Notes under the pieces: model-generated
Seen by the model: the letters and a program-made list of their open reading frames with translations, nothing else
What the model was told of the DNA's origin: nothing
Database searches by the model: none
NCBI RefSeq assembly: GCF_945952405.1
Contig: NZ_CAMFIA010000029.1
Coordinates: 1 to 40,478, forward strand
DNA from: an uncultured Stenotrophomonas sp.
GTDB lineage: Bacteria; Pseudomonadota; Gammaproteobacteria; Xanthomonadales; Xanthomonadaceae
Reading direction: 5' to 3'
DNA length: 40,478 nt
Translations under genes and position numbers: made by a program
Shown: piece after piece, positions 9,302 to 17,291 of the stretch
Layout: each line of letters opens with the position of its first letter
How positions within the stretch are numbered: position 1 is the first letter of the stretch

Positions 9302-10999
9302 ATGCACCATGACACCGACCTGATCAACATCGTTGCCGTTGGCCTGGGGCTCGCCTTCATCTTCGGCGCGCTGGCCAACAAGCTCCGCTTGTCTCCCCTG
9401 GTCGGTTACCTGGTTGCTGGCATCTGTGTAGGCCCGTTCACCCCCGGCTTCGTCGCCGACCAGGCGCTGGCCAACCAGCTGGCCGAGCTGGGCGTGATGC
9501 TGCTGATGTTCGGGGTCGGCCTGCACTTCTCGCTGAAGGACCTGATGGCGGTCAAGGCCATCGCCATTCCCGGCGCCATCGGCCAGATCGCGGTCGCCAC
9601 CCTGCTGGGCTGGGGCGTGGCCTCGCTGATGGGCTGGCCCGCCCTGCACGGCGTCATCTTCGGTTTCTCGCTGGCCACCGCCAGTACCGTGGTGCTGCTG
9701 CGGGCGATGGAGGAACGGCGCCTGCTGGAAACCATGCGTGGCAAGATCGCGGTCGGCTGGCTGATCGTGGAAGACCTGGCCTGCGTACTGGCGCTGGTGA
9801 TGATGCCGGTGATGGCCGGCGTGTTCGGCCCCGATGCGGCGAAGGAATCACATTCGCTGGGCAGCGTGCTGGCCGACATCGGCTGGACCTTCGTGCAGCT
9901 GGGCCTGTTCGTGGCGGTGATGCTGGTGGTCGGGCGCCGGGTCATTCCGTGGATCCTCGAGCGCATTGCCGGGACCGGTTCGCGCGAGCTGTTCACCCTG
10001 TCAGTGCTGGCGATCGCGCTGGGCGTGGCGTTCGGTTCGGCGATGCTGTTCGGCGTCTCGTTCGCGCTGGGCGCGTTCTTCGCCGGCATGCTGCTCAACG
10101 AATCGGAACTGAGCCACAAGGCCGCGCATGACTCGCTGCCGCTGCGCGACGCGTTCGCCGTGCTGTTCTTCGTCTCGGTCGGCATGCTGTTCGATCCCAA
10201 CATCCTCATCCAGCACCCCTGGCAGGTGCTGGCCACGGTACTGATCATCATGTTCGGCAAGTCGGCCGCCGCGTTCTTCATCGTGCGCGCATTCGGGCAT
10301 CCGACCAGCACCGCACTGACCATCTCGGCCAGCCTGGCGCAGATCGGCGAGTTCGCCTTCATCATCGCCGGCCTCGGTGTTGCGCTGCAGATCCTGCCGA
10401 AGGAAGGCCAGTCGCTGGTGCTGGCCGGTGCGCTGGTGTCGATCATGCTCAATCCGCTGGTGTTCGGCCTGCTGGATCGCTGGCAGGCCAAGCAGGACCA
10501 GCAGCCGCAGCCGGCCGAGCCGGAAGAGGCGATCGGTCCATCGCGCGACCTCAACGCGCATGCGATCGTGATCGGCTACGGCCGGGTCGGCAGCGAGCTG
10601 GCGCAGGTGCTGCGTGATCGCGGCGTACCGGTGCTGGTGATCGACGACAACAAGGACCACGTGGAACGTGCGCATGCCAACGGCATCGCCGCGATCCGCG
10701 GCAGTGCCGCCGCCGACCGGGTGCTGGCCGAGGCCCATCCGGAGCGTGCCAAGATCGCGGTGCTGGCGATCCCGCAGCCACTGGAAGCCGGCGAGGCGCT
10801 GGCCAAGCTGCGTGCGATCAATCCCGAGCTGACCCTGCTGGCGCGTGCGCACAGCGATGCCGAAGTGAAGCACCTGCTGGAACACGGTGCCGACGGCACG
10901 GTCATGGCCGAGCGCGAGCTGGCCTATTCGCTGGCAGAGATGGTGATGTCCACGCCGCCGTATCGCGGGCTGGGCCAGCACAGCATTCCGGTGGTGTGA
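9302..10999 (+). CDS. ybaL: KefB/YbaL-family cation:proton antiporter with RCK domain
   Basis: This 565-residue inner-membrane protein has about 12 transmembrane segments followed from about residue 415 by a cytoplasmic TrkA-N/RCK domain with a Rossmann motif GYGRVGSEL. It tracks E. coli YbaL closely, including PFTPGFVAD, LMFGVGLHFSLKDLMAVKAIAIPGAI and SHKAAHDSLPLRDAFAVLFF-type segments. The predicted role is nucleotide-gated K+/H+ antiport. The ATG at 9302 (MHHDTD) matches the family start; an upstream frame start at 9242 adds 20 unlike residues. No KefF/KefG-type partner is adjacent. Confidence 0.9.
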   Translation: MHHDTDLINIVAVGLGLAFIFGALANKLRLSPLVGYLVAGICVGPFTPGFVADQALANQLAELGVMLLMFGVGLHFSLKDLMAVKAIAIPGAIGQIAVATLLGWGVASLMGWPALHGVIFGFSLATASTVVLLRAMEERRLLETMRGKIAVGWLIVEDLACVLALVMMPVMAGVFGPDAAKESHSLGSVLADIGWTFVQLGLFVAVMLVVGRRVIPWILERIAGTGSRELFTLSVLAIALGVAFGSAMLFGVSFALGAFFAGMLLNESELSHKAAHDSLPLRDAFAVLFFVSVGMLFDPNILIQHPWQVLATVLIIMFGKSAAAFFIVRAFGHPTSTALTISASLAQIGEFAFIIAGLGVALQILPKEGQSLVLAGALVSIMLNPLVFGLLDRWQAKQDQQPQPAEPEEAIGPSRDLNAHAIVIGYGRVGSELAQVLRDRGVPVLVIDDNKDHVERAHANGIAAIRGSAAADRVLAEAHPERAKIAVLAIPQPLEAGEALAKLRAINPELTLLARAHSDAEVKHLLEHGADGTVMAERELAYSLAEMVMSTPPYRGLGQHSIPVV

Positions 11000-11048
11000 G
11001 GTGGCACTGCGGGGCGGCGCCCTGCACCGGCCGGAACACGGTCAATGG

Positions 11049-11068
11049 GCAAGCAGGATCTGACCCCG
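11049..11068. repeat. Single-arm REP remnant (GGTCAGATCC type)
   Basis: On the minus strand this reads GGGGTCAGATCC followed by TGCTTGC, like one arm of the palindrome at 9159-9212. No complementary arm is present. Confidence 0.35.
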
Positions 11069-11081
11069 TTGCTGCAGCCAT

Positions 11082-11115
11082 AAAAATCCCCGGTCGACCC
11101 GCATCGACCGGGGAT
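11082..11115 (-). terminator. Intrinsic terminator of the sulfhydrylase gene
   Basis: ATCCCCGGTCGA (11086-11097) pairs perfectly with 11104-11115 around a six-base loop. Read leftward, the 12-pair stem runs into a stretch of T (A run at 11082-11086 on the plus strand). It therefore terminates leftward transcription arriving from 11218. Confidence 0.85.
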
Positions 11116-11217
11116 CGGTAACGCCACGTTGCCACGCCTTGGAGAGGCAGTTCCACCGTAGCGCATCGCGTGGCCGGTGGTGATCGCCGATGGCGATGAC
11201 GACCAAGCACGTGGCTA

Positions 11218-12504
11218 TCAGGCGCCGGCCAGGGCCTGCTCCAGGTCCGCGCGCAGGTCGCCGATGTGCTCGATGCCGATCGACAGCCGCACGGTGTCCT
11301 CGCTGACCCCGGCCTTGGCCAGTTCGGCCGCATCCAGCTGGCGATGGGTGGTCGAGGCCGGATGGGTGGCCAGCGACTTCGCATCGCCCAGGTTCACCAG
11401 GCGGGTGAACAGCCTCAAGGCATCCAGGAAGCGCGCGCCGGCCTGGCGTCCGCCGGGCAGGCCGAAGGTCAGCACGCCCGAACCGTGGCCGCCCAGATAG
11501 CGCTGCGCAGCGGCATGCTCGGGATCGTCGGCGAGACCGGCATAGCGCACCCAGGCGACCTTTGCGTGCGACTTCAGGAACTGCGCAACCGCCAGCGCGT
11601 TGGCATTGATCCGCTCCATGCGCAGCGCCAGGGTCTCGATGCCCTGCAGGATCAGGAAGGCATTGAACGGCGACAGCGCGGCTCCGGTATTGCGCAGCGG
11701 CACCACCCGCGCACGGCCGATATACGCCGCCGGCCCCAGTGCTTCGGTGTAGACCACGCCGTGGTAGCTCGGATCGGGCTGGTTGAGCCGCGCGAAGCGC
11801 TTGGGCTGCGCCGCCCAGTCGAAGCGTCCGGAGTCGATGATGGCGCCGCCCAGGCTGTTGCCGTGCCCGCCGAGGTACTTGGTCAACGAATGCACCACGA
11901 TATCCGCACCGTGCTCGAAAGGGCGCAGCAGGAAGGGCGTGGCCACCGTATTGTCGACGATCAGCGGCACACCGGCGGCGTGCGCGACCTCGGCGATCGC
12001 CGCGATATCGGTCACATTGCCACGCGGATTGCCGATCGATTCGACGAATACGGCCTTGGTCCGCTCATCGATCAGGGCCGCGAACGCGGCCGGATCGGCC
12101 GGGTCGGCAAAACGCGCCTGGATGCCGTACTGCGGCAACGTGTGTGCGAGCAGGTTGAGGCTGCCACCGTACAGCGCGCTGGAGGCGACGATGTTGTCGC
12201 CAGCCTCGGCGATGGTCTGGATGGCATAGGTGATCGCCGCCTGCCCGGACGCCAGCGCCAGCGCGCCGATGCCGCCTTCGAGCGCGGCCAGGCGCTGCTC
12301 CAGCACATCGGTGGTGGGATTCATGATGCGCGTATAGATGTTGCCCGGCACCTTCAGGTCGAACAGATCAGCGCCGTGCTGGGTGTCATCGAAGGCATAC
12401 GCCACCGTCTGGTAGATCGGCACCGCCACCGCGCGGGTGGTCGGGTCGGGACGGTAGCCGCCATGCACGGCCAGGGTTTCCAGTTGCCACTGCGGATCGC
12501 TCAT
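11218..12504 (-). CDS. metY: O-acetylhomoserine sulfhydrylase-like PLP enzyme
   Basis: This 428-residue enzyme of the Cys/Met-metabolism PLP family is expected to make homocysteine from O-acetylhomoserine and sulfide in the cytoplasm. Visible signatures are ETLAVHGGY at residues 9-17, YTRIMNPTTDVLE (57-69), ALALASGQAA (81-90), DNT at 184-186 (the PLP-ring Asp) and SLTKYLGGHG with Lys209 as the Schiff-base lysine. The length and the long insertion around residues 225-260 fit the MetY/OAHS branch better than MetB or MetC. The ATG at 12504 has GGAG nine bases upstream; the alternative at 12519 adds five residues. A strong terminator follows. A structured leader precedes it at 12552-12594. Confidence 0.88.
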   Translation of the reverse strand: MSDPQWQLETLAVHGGYRPDPTTRAVAVPIYQTVAYAFDDTQHGADLFDLKVPGNIYTRIMNPTTDVLEQRLAALEGGIGALALASGQAAITYAIQTIAEAGDNIVASSALYGGSLNLLAHTLPQYGIQARFADPADPAAFAALIDERTKAVFVESIGNPRGNVTDIAAIAEVAHAAGVPLIVDNTVATPFLLRPFEHGADIVVHSLTKYLGGHGNSLGGAIIDSGRFDWAAQPKRFARLNQPDPSYHGVVYTEALGPAAYIGRARVVPLRNTGAALSPFNAFLILQGIETLALRMERINANALAVAQFLKSHAKVAWVRYAGLADDPEHAAAQRYLGGHGSGVLTFGLPGGRQAGARFLDALRLFTRLVNLGDAKSLATHPASTTHRQLDAAELAKAGVSEDTVRLSIGIEHIGDLRADLEQALAGA

Positions 12505-12551
12505 TGCGCCAGGCTCCATCCGGGGAAACCGCCACCATAGGCCAGCCGGGA

Positions 12552-12594
12552 ACCGCCGCTGAGAGCCGCTGGCGATGACGCCAGTACCGGCGGT
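12552..12594. other. Two-part hairpin in the metY/rstA intergenic leader
   Basis: An inner stem CTGGCG/CGCCAG (12569-12574 with 12579-12584) is enclosed by ACCGCCG/CGGCGGT (12552-12558 with 12588-12594). It would be transcribed in the leader of the leftward metY gene. It fits no SAM-riboswitch pattern that I recognise and may be only a REP relic. Confidence 0.35.
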
Positions 12595-12686
12595 TATCAG
12601 GTTGGCCGCGATTCAGGCAGTCGTCATGGACCGTTGCTAGGCTTCGCCGCCGGGCGCTCCTGCCCGGGCACGGAGGCCCAACGCGC

Positions 12687-13424
12687 ATGCAGCCATCCCC
12701 CTGGACACCCACCCGCCGCGACACGCCGACGCCGGTCCTGCTGGTGGAAGACGACCGTCGCCTCGCAGAACTGGTCAGCGACTACCTGCACGAACATGGC
12801 TTCGCCGTGCAGCATGTGGCGCGTGGCGACCTGGCCGGCGCAGCCTGCCGCCAGCACGCACCGGAGCTGGTGGTGCTGGACCTGATGCTGCCCGGCCTCG
12901 GCGGCATCGACGTATGCCGGCAGATCCGCAGCTTTTCCGATGTACCGATCCTGATGCTGACCGCCTGCGAAGACGACATCGAGCAGGTACTGGGTCTGGA
13001 ATCAGGCGCCGATGACTACGTGCACAAGCCGATCGAGCCGCGCCTGCTGCTGGCCCGGCTGCGTGCCCTGCTGCGCCGCCGGCATGGCAGCAGCAACACC
13101 GGCACTCCGTGCCGGCTGATGCATGGCCAGCTGCTGATCGATCGCATGCAGCGCGAGGTCCAGCTGCACGGCCAGCCCGTGGAACTGGGCACGACCGAGT
13201 TCGAGATCCTGTGGCTGCTGGCCAGCCAGCCGGGGCAGATCCTCTCGCGCGACCAGATCCTGCAGGCGGTGCGCGGCATCGGCTTCGACGGCCTGGACCG
13301 CAGCGTCGATGTCAGCATCGGCAAGCTGCGCCGGAAGCTCGGCGACGACGCGCGCGAACCCCGCCGGATCAAGACCGTGTGGGGCCGCGGCTACCAGTTC
13401 AACCCCTCGGCCTGGTCGGCGTGA
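12687..13424 (+). CDS. rstA: OmpR-family response regulator, RstA-like
   Basis: The 245-residue regulator has a receiver domain (about 15-130) with the acidic cluster E21-D22-D23, phospho-acceptor Asp65 in VLDLMLPG, Thr92 and Lys114. A winged-helix DNA-binding domain follows (about 145-240) with DRSVDVSIGKLRRKL and IKTVWGRGYQF. The whole protein resembles E. coli RstA, notably LARLR, the GFDGLDRSVDV segment and the FNPSAW end. The stop overlaps the kinase GTG start by four bases (GTGA), indicating translational coupling. A candidate RstA box lies downstream, before the mipA-like gene. An N-terminal extension of about 14 residues precedes the receiver; the start could be internal. Confidence 0.9.
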   Translation: MQPSPWTPTRRDTPTPVLLVEDDRRLAELVSDYLHEHGFAVQHVARGDLAGAACRQHAPELVVLDLMLPGLGGIDVCRQIRSFSDVPILMLTACEDDIEQVLGLESGADDYVHKPIEPRLLLARLRALLRRRHGSSNTGTPCRLMHGQLLIDRMQREVQLHGQPVELGTTEFEILWLLASQPGQILSRDQILQAVRGIGFDGLDRSVDVSIGKLRRKLGDDAREPRRIKTVWGRGYQFNPSAWSA

Positions 13425-14716
13425 AGCGGCTGTTCCTGCGCCTGTGGCTGGTGGTCGCGGCGAGCTTCCTGGTCACCCTGCTGCTGATCAACGTGATCTT
13501 CGACCGCATCTACCTGCCGATGCAGCAGCGTGTGTTCGCAGAGCAGGTGCGTGGCCAGCTGTATGCCTTGCGGCAGGGCCTGCAAGGCAAGGATTCCGCC
13601 GCCCAGCAACAGCAGCTGGCACAGTGGCAGCCGCACTATGGCATCGCGCTGTCGCTGCTGCCGGCGCCACCGGCGCTCGCCGCGGATGAACAGGAGCAGC
13701 TGCAGCGCAGCGGCATGGTATCCCGGCAGAAGTTCGAGATCGTGCTGGCCCCGCTCGACCCGCTGCATGCGGACGGCCCGTGGTTGCGCCTGCACCTGCC
13801 GGGCGAACCGTCGGTGACCCTGTACCTCACCCTGGCCGCGTACTCGGTGATGCTGGCCCTGTTCGGGCTGTGCCTGTACGCCTGGGTGCGGCTGCTGTGG
13901 CGTGACCTGGACGCCCTGCGCGTGCATGCCGACCGCATCGGTGCCGGTGACCTGCAGGCGCGGGCACAGGTGTCGCCGCGCTCGCAGATCCGCGTCATCG
14001 TCGATCACTCCAACCGGATGGCGGCACGCGTGGCCGAACTGGTGCAGCGCCAGCGTGACCTGACCCATGCGATCTCGCACGAACTGCGCACGCCGATCGC
14101 CCGTGTGGCCTTCGGCCTTGACCTCATGCAGGACAGCGATGATCGCGAGCGCCGGGCACGGCTGGCGCAGGGCCTGCATGGCGACCTGGCCGAACTCAAT
14201 CGACTGGTCAGCGAACTGCTGGCCTATGAACGCCTGGAACACCCCAGCGAAGGCGAGCCACTGCAGCGCATCGAGGCCAACGACTGGCTGCAGGCCTGCC
14301 TGGCCGATGCGCGCCGCGACGCCGAACGGGCCGGGCTGGCGCTGCGCGTGCAGCCCAGCGCGTTGCCGCGTGTGGATGCGGAACCACGCCTGCTGCAGCT
14401 GGCACTGAGCAACCTGGTCGGCAACGCGCTGCGCCATGCACGCTCGCAGGTGGAAGTCTCGCTGGTCGGTGTTGGCGGCCGCGCCTGCCTGCGCGTGGAC
14501 GACGACGGCGCCGGCATCGCCGAGGCCGATCGCGAAAAGGCGATGCGCCCGTTCACCCGCCTGGACGACAGTCGCAGCCGGGATACCGGCGGCTTCGGGC
14601 TGGGCCTGGCCATCGTCAACCGGATCGCGGTCCGGCACGGCGGCGAACTGCGGATCAGCCGCGCCTCGTTCGGCGGCGCACGCCTGGAAATGCACTGGCC
14701 GCTGGCTGCCAGCTGA
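13421..14716 (+). CDS. rstB: Sensor histidine kinase, RstB-like
   Basis: The 431-residue inner-membrane kinase has two membrane segments (about 5-25 and 135-157) flanking a periplasmic sensor of about 110 residues. A HAMP region follows (about 155-208), then the H-box SHELRTP with His220, the N-box NLVGNALRHA (331-340), G1 box DDDGAGIA (360-367) and G2 box GFGLGLAIV (391-399). The overall layout is that of E. coli RstB. It starts at the GTG at 13421, which overlaps the rstA stop. The signal sensed is unknown; in enterics the rst pair responds to Mg2+/acid through PhoPQ, which need not hold here. Confidence 0.9.
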   Translation: MKRLFLRLWLVVAASFLVTLLLINVIFDRIYLPMQQRVFAEQVRGQLYALRQGLQGKDSAAQQQQLAQWQPHYGIALSLLPAPPALAADEQEQLQRSGMVSRQKFEIVLAPLDPLHADGPWLRLHLPGEPSVTLYLTLAAYSVMLALFGLCLYAWVRLLWRDLDALRVHADRIGAGDLQARAQVSPRSQIRVIVDHSNRMAARVAELVQRQRDLTHAISHELRTPIARVAFGLDLMQDSDDRERRARLAQGLHGDLAELNRLVSELLAYERLEHPSEGEPLQRIEANDWLQACLADARRDAERAGLALRVQPSALPRVDAEPRLLQLALSNLVGNALRHARSQVEVSLVGVGGRACLRVDDDGAGIAEADREKAMRPFTRLDDSRSRDTGGFGLGLAIVNRIAVRHGGELRISRASFGGARLEMHWPLAAS

Positions 14717-14733
14717 ACGCCCCCCGGCGTGAT

Positions 14734-14747
14734 TACAGTTGATTACA
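14734..14747 (+). promoter_or_regulatory. Candidate RstA box upstream of the mipA-like gene
   Basis: TACAGTTGATTACA matches the E. coli RstA consensus TACATNTNGTTACA (recalled from the literature) at ten of twelve defined positions, including both TACA half sites at exact spacing. It is part of a direct repeat TGATTACA (14730-14737 and 14740-14747) with ten-base period, as OmpR-family dimers prefer. It lies 110 bases before the mipA-like start and directly after rstB. Confidence 0.55.
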
Positions 14748-14856
14748 ACTCCCGCACAACTACGGACGGATCGGCCGCTGGCATATCGCCACGCTAGCGA
14801 CCCTGCAGCACGCGCCGGATGCGCGTGCTGCCTTCCTCCCATTGCCGAGAGTTCCC

Positions 14857-15669
14857 ATGTCCCAGCGTCACCGCAGCACCCTGCCCGCCCCTACCCTGCT
14901 CTGCTTCGCCCTGCTGACCCTGTTCGCGGCGCCGATCGCCCAGGCCAAGGACGACCACTGGACCTTCGAGCTCGCCGCCGGTGGTGGCGTGACCCCGCGC
15001 TACAGCGGCAGCAAGGACTACCAGGCAAGCCCGACACTGTCCTTCGATGCGCGCTCGCCCGGCGGCTGGTTTCTCGGCACCAGTGGTGTGGGTTGGGGCA
15101 CGGCGATCGGCGAGCACGCCCATGTGCGTGCCTACATCGGCGCCAGCGGCAGCCGACGCGACAAGGACTCGCCGCTCGGTGGCTCGGACTTCCTGCGTGG
15201 CATGGGTGATATCCGTACCCGTCCCCTGGTCGGCCTCTCGGCTGGTTATACGCTGGGAGAAGCCGTGCTGAGCGGCTCCTGGCAGGCTACGCGCAAGGAT
15301 GAAGACCGCGGCGACAACGGCCTGGCCACCCAGCAGGTACACCTGAGCCTGGCGATGCCGTTGTTCGACCTGGCCGGTGGCGTGGTCAGCGGCAGCGTCT
15401 CCACCGACTACGGCAATCGCGGTTACATGCAGACCTGGTACGGCGTCAGCCCGGCGCAGGCCGCGCGCAGCGGCTTTGCCCGGCATGCGCCGAAAGCCGG
15501 CCTGGCCAGTGCCGGCATCGGCCTGAAATGGAGCCATCGCGTCGGCCGCAATGGCAACTGGTACATCTCGGCGGAAGGTACGCGCCTGCTCGGCGATGCC
15601 GCTGACAGCCCGATCGTGCAGAAGCCCAACCAGTTCGGCCTGATGAGCGGCTACACGCATCGCTTCTGA
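14857..15669 (+). CDS. MipA/OmpV-family outer-membrane protein
   Basis: The 270-residue protein has a Sec signal peptide of about 30 residues ending AQA and a beta-rich mature part that begins WTFELAAGGGVTPRYSGSKDYQ, split here as WTFELAAGGG and VTPRYSGSKDYQ. It ends GYTHRF with C-terminal phenylalanine, typical of outer-membrane barrels of the MipA/OmpV family. MipA in E. coli scaffolds the murein synthase PBP1B and MltA; OmpV-like relatives are small porins, so the function here is not certain. The ATG at 14857 has GAGAG just upstream and starts the signal peptide. It lies next to the rstAB pair, behind a candidate RstA box, and is probably its target. A clean terminator follows. Confidence 0.82.
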   Translation: MSQRHRSTLPAPTLLCFALLTLFAAPIAQAKDDHWTFELAAGGGVTPRYSGSKDYQASPTLSFDARSPGGWFLGTSGVGWGTAIGEHAHVRAYIGASGSRRDKDSPLGGSDFLRGMGDIRTRPLVGLSAGYTLGEAVLSGSWQATRKDEDRGDNGLATQQVHLSLAMPLFDLAGGVVSGSVSTDYGNRGYMQTWYGVSPAQAARSGFARHAPKAGLASAGIGLKWSHRVGRNGNWYISAEGTRLLGDAADSPIVQKPNQFGLMSGYTHRF

Positions 15670-15675
15670 TGCATG

Positions 15676-15699
15676 AAGGGCACCCTGCGGTGCCCTTTT
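15676..15699. terminator. Terminator between convergent genes
   Basis: AAGGGCACC (15676-15684), loop CTGC, GGTGCCCTT (15689-15697), then TT. It ends the rightward mipA-like gene and, with AA on the other side, may serve the leftward gene ending at 15707. Confidence 0.75.
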
Positions 15700-15706
15700 C
15701 CCACGG

Positions 15707-16264
15707 TCAGCGGCAGGCGGGCGCGTCACCGCTGCCGCACAACCCGACCTCGCGCAGCCAGCCGATCCATTGCACGACATCGTCCTTTTCCGGTTCGGAA
15801 CGGAACGACTTCTGCACGGTGTGGAAACCCTGCGTGCCCTGGATGCCCTTGATCCAGGTGAATTCCGGTTTGCCGGTGCCCGGGTTCTCCGCACAGCTGA
15901 GCATCAACAACGCAAACGGGCGACCGCCCTCTTCGCCTTCGCGTATCCAATGGCTCTGGGCCGACGAGCAGGCGATGCGCCATCCGGCTTCAATGAGGCC
16001 GAGGAACGCGCGCGGGCTCACGTGGCCACTGTCCGGGGCATCGTTGACGGTGACCATGTCGGTCCAGTCCTGCGCGGTCTGCCCTTCCGGCACGTACTCG
16101 GCAATGCGGTTGCCCTGCGCATCGGTGTTCTGGTGGACCGGGTGGTAGCCCTTCATCGGTGGCAACTGCACCTGCTCCACCCCGGTAGCGGACGCGCTGG
16201 CGAGGCTGCTGACAGCGCCCAGCGACAGCGCAAGACACAAGCGCAGGACATACAGGGACTTCAT
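15707..16264 (-). CDS. Exported protein of unknown function
   Basis: The 185-residue protein begins MKSLYVLRLCLALSLGAV, a clear Sec signal peptide ending near ASA (residue 25). The mature part has four cysteines, several tryptophans (QDWTDMV, IEAGWRIAC, FTWIKGIQG) and a Cys-rich end (GLCGSGDAPACR). I do not recognise the family. The start at 16264 is preferred because the signal peptide begins there and GGAA precedes it; the frame continues upstream to 16345 without signal-like residues. It is probably periplasmic. It is transcribed divergently from the lipoprotein/lipase array. Confidence 0.72.
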   Translation of the reverse strand: MKSLYVLRLCLALSLGAVSSLASASATGVEQVQLPPMKGYHPVHQNTDAQGNRIAEYVPEGQTAQDWTDMVTVNDAPDSGHVSPRAFLGLIEAGWRIACSSAQSHWIREGEEGGRPFALLMLSCAENPGTGKPEFTWIKGIQGTQGFHTVQKSFRSEPEKDDVVQWIGWLREVGLCGSGDAPACR

Positions 16265-16646
16265 GCAGGTTCCTTTTGCGGACGGAGACCGATCTGATCC
16301 CGGTTGATCACGATGAAACCGCACTGCCCAGGCCAGCGCAACCACAAACCGCAGATGTGGTTGATCACGCCATGTTCTCGCGGCATCAGGAGCTCAACGC
16401 GCCGCAATTCCCCGTAGCGCCGTGCCTGTGCTCGGCTTCAGCCGCAGCGACCCGGCCGGTCGCGACATCCGGCTGCCTTTGGCAGGGGACGTGTCGTGTT
16501 CCGCGCGTACGCGCTGTCGCATTCCTCCTCAATTTTCCAGCGAAACAAGACATCCGTCACAGGAAGCTGCCACAAATCGGTCCACTCCACGGTGCTGGCC
16601 AGGTGCCTCCGTATCGTCGATTGCTCCAGGGAACAGGACCGAAGTG
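16265..16646. other. 382-base intergenic region, no supported gene
   Basis: This region separates the divergent exported-protein gene and the lipase/lipoprotein array and must hold both promoters. An 11-base direct repeat GGTTGATCACG occurs at 16302-16312 and 16359-16369, each containing the palindrome TGATCA. A hairpin CTGCC-TTT-GGCAG lies near 16473-16485. No confident -35/-10 pair was found. Open frames crossing it have no protein-like composition. Confidence 0.45.
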
Positions 16647-17291
16647 ATGACGTTGTTGGATGGATCAGCGCAGCCGGCACAGCACGTGCTGCCACTGCTT
16701 GCGCTTACAGCGGTGCTGGTAGCGTGCGGGCGCAAGGAGCCGCCAGCGCCACCTTACGAGGCCAACCCAGCGCCGACGGAGGCGTATGACGTCGTGGTCA
16801 GCGTGCAGGACGCCCCAAGCGGTATCTACGTTTCTTCAGCCTCCGTGACTTACAGGATCACCAATGAGGATTGCCTTCCTCCGATCAGGAACTTTGAAGG
16901 CATCCGCTACGAACCAGCGCGTCATAAACTGAAAATCCCGATGCAGCGCATTTCGGCAGGCTACTTCAAAGGGATCTACTTCGCCGATGGAATGCTGGAA
17001 AGGAGCTACTACGGACGCAGCGAATGCAGATGGTCCGTGCAGTTTGTGGGCGCAACGCTTCGAACTCCTGCATCAAAGGACTACACGTATTTCAATGTCT
17101 CCACCGACCCGGATGCTTCTTCAGAAACGCGCTACGCGCTGAAGGATATACGCCCATGGAAGGACGACGGGGAAATCTATCCAGCCAGAGACTGGTCTCA
17201 ATGGATGTTCGACAAAGAAGTTCCAACCGCCAATCGCGATGATTTCTTCTCGTTCACCATTTCGACGAAAAGAAGGAACGATGCCCAATGA
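16647..17291 (+). CDS. Lipoprotein A, probable effector immunity protein
   Basis: The 214-residue protein has an N-terminal hydrophobic stretch ending LTAVLVAC with Cys27 as the lipidation site, then GRKEPPAPPYE. The globular part is similar throughout to the lipoprotein half of the next gene (shared CLPPI-NFEG-RY, FKGI-F-DG, ETR---KDI-P and DDG--YPA). It starts with ATG at 16647 behind AGGA. Its stop overlaps the next start as ATGA at 17288. A lipoprotein coupled to a lipase-like gene, repeated twice, is the layout of antibacterial effector/immunity pairs. I infer that it neutralises the lipase in the periplasm. The family has no name that I recognise, and GC content is lower than in the flanks, suggesting transfer. 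Confidence 0.75.
   Translation: MTLLDGSAQPAQHVLPLLALTAVLVACGRKEPPAPPYEANPAPTEAYDVVVSVQDAPSGIYVSSASVTYRITNEDCLPPIRNFEGIRYEPARHKLKIPMQRISAGYFKGIYFADGMLERSYYGRSECRWSVQFVGATLRTPASKDYTYFNVSTDPDASSETRYALKDIRPWKDDGEIYPARDWSQWMFDKEVPTANRDDFFSFTISTKRRNDAQ

Noticed and set aside
12505..12686. SAM riboswitch before metY
   Set aside because: The leader forms hairpins but lacks the recognisable SAM-I or SAM-II core.
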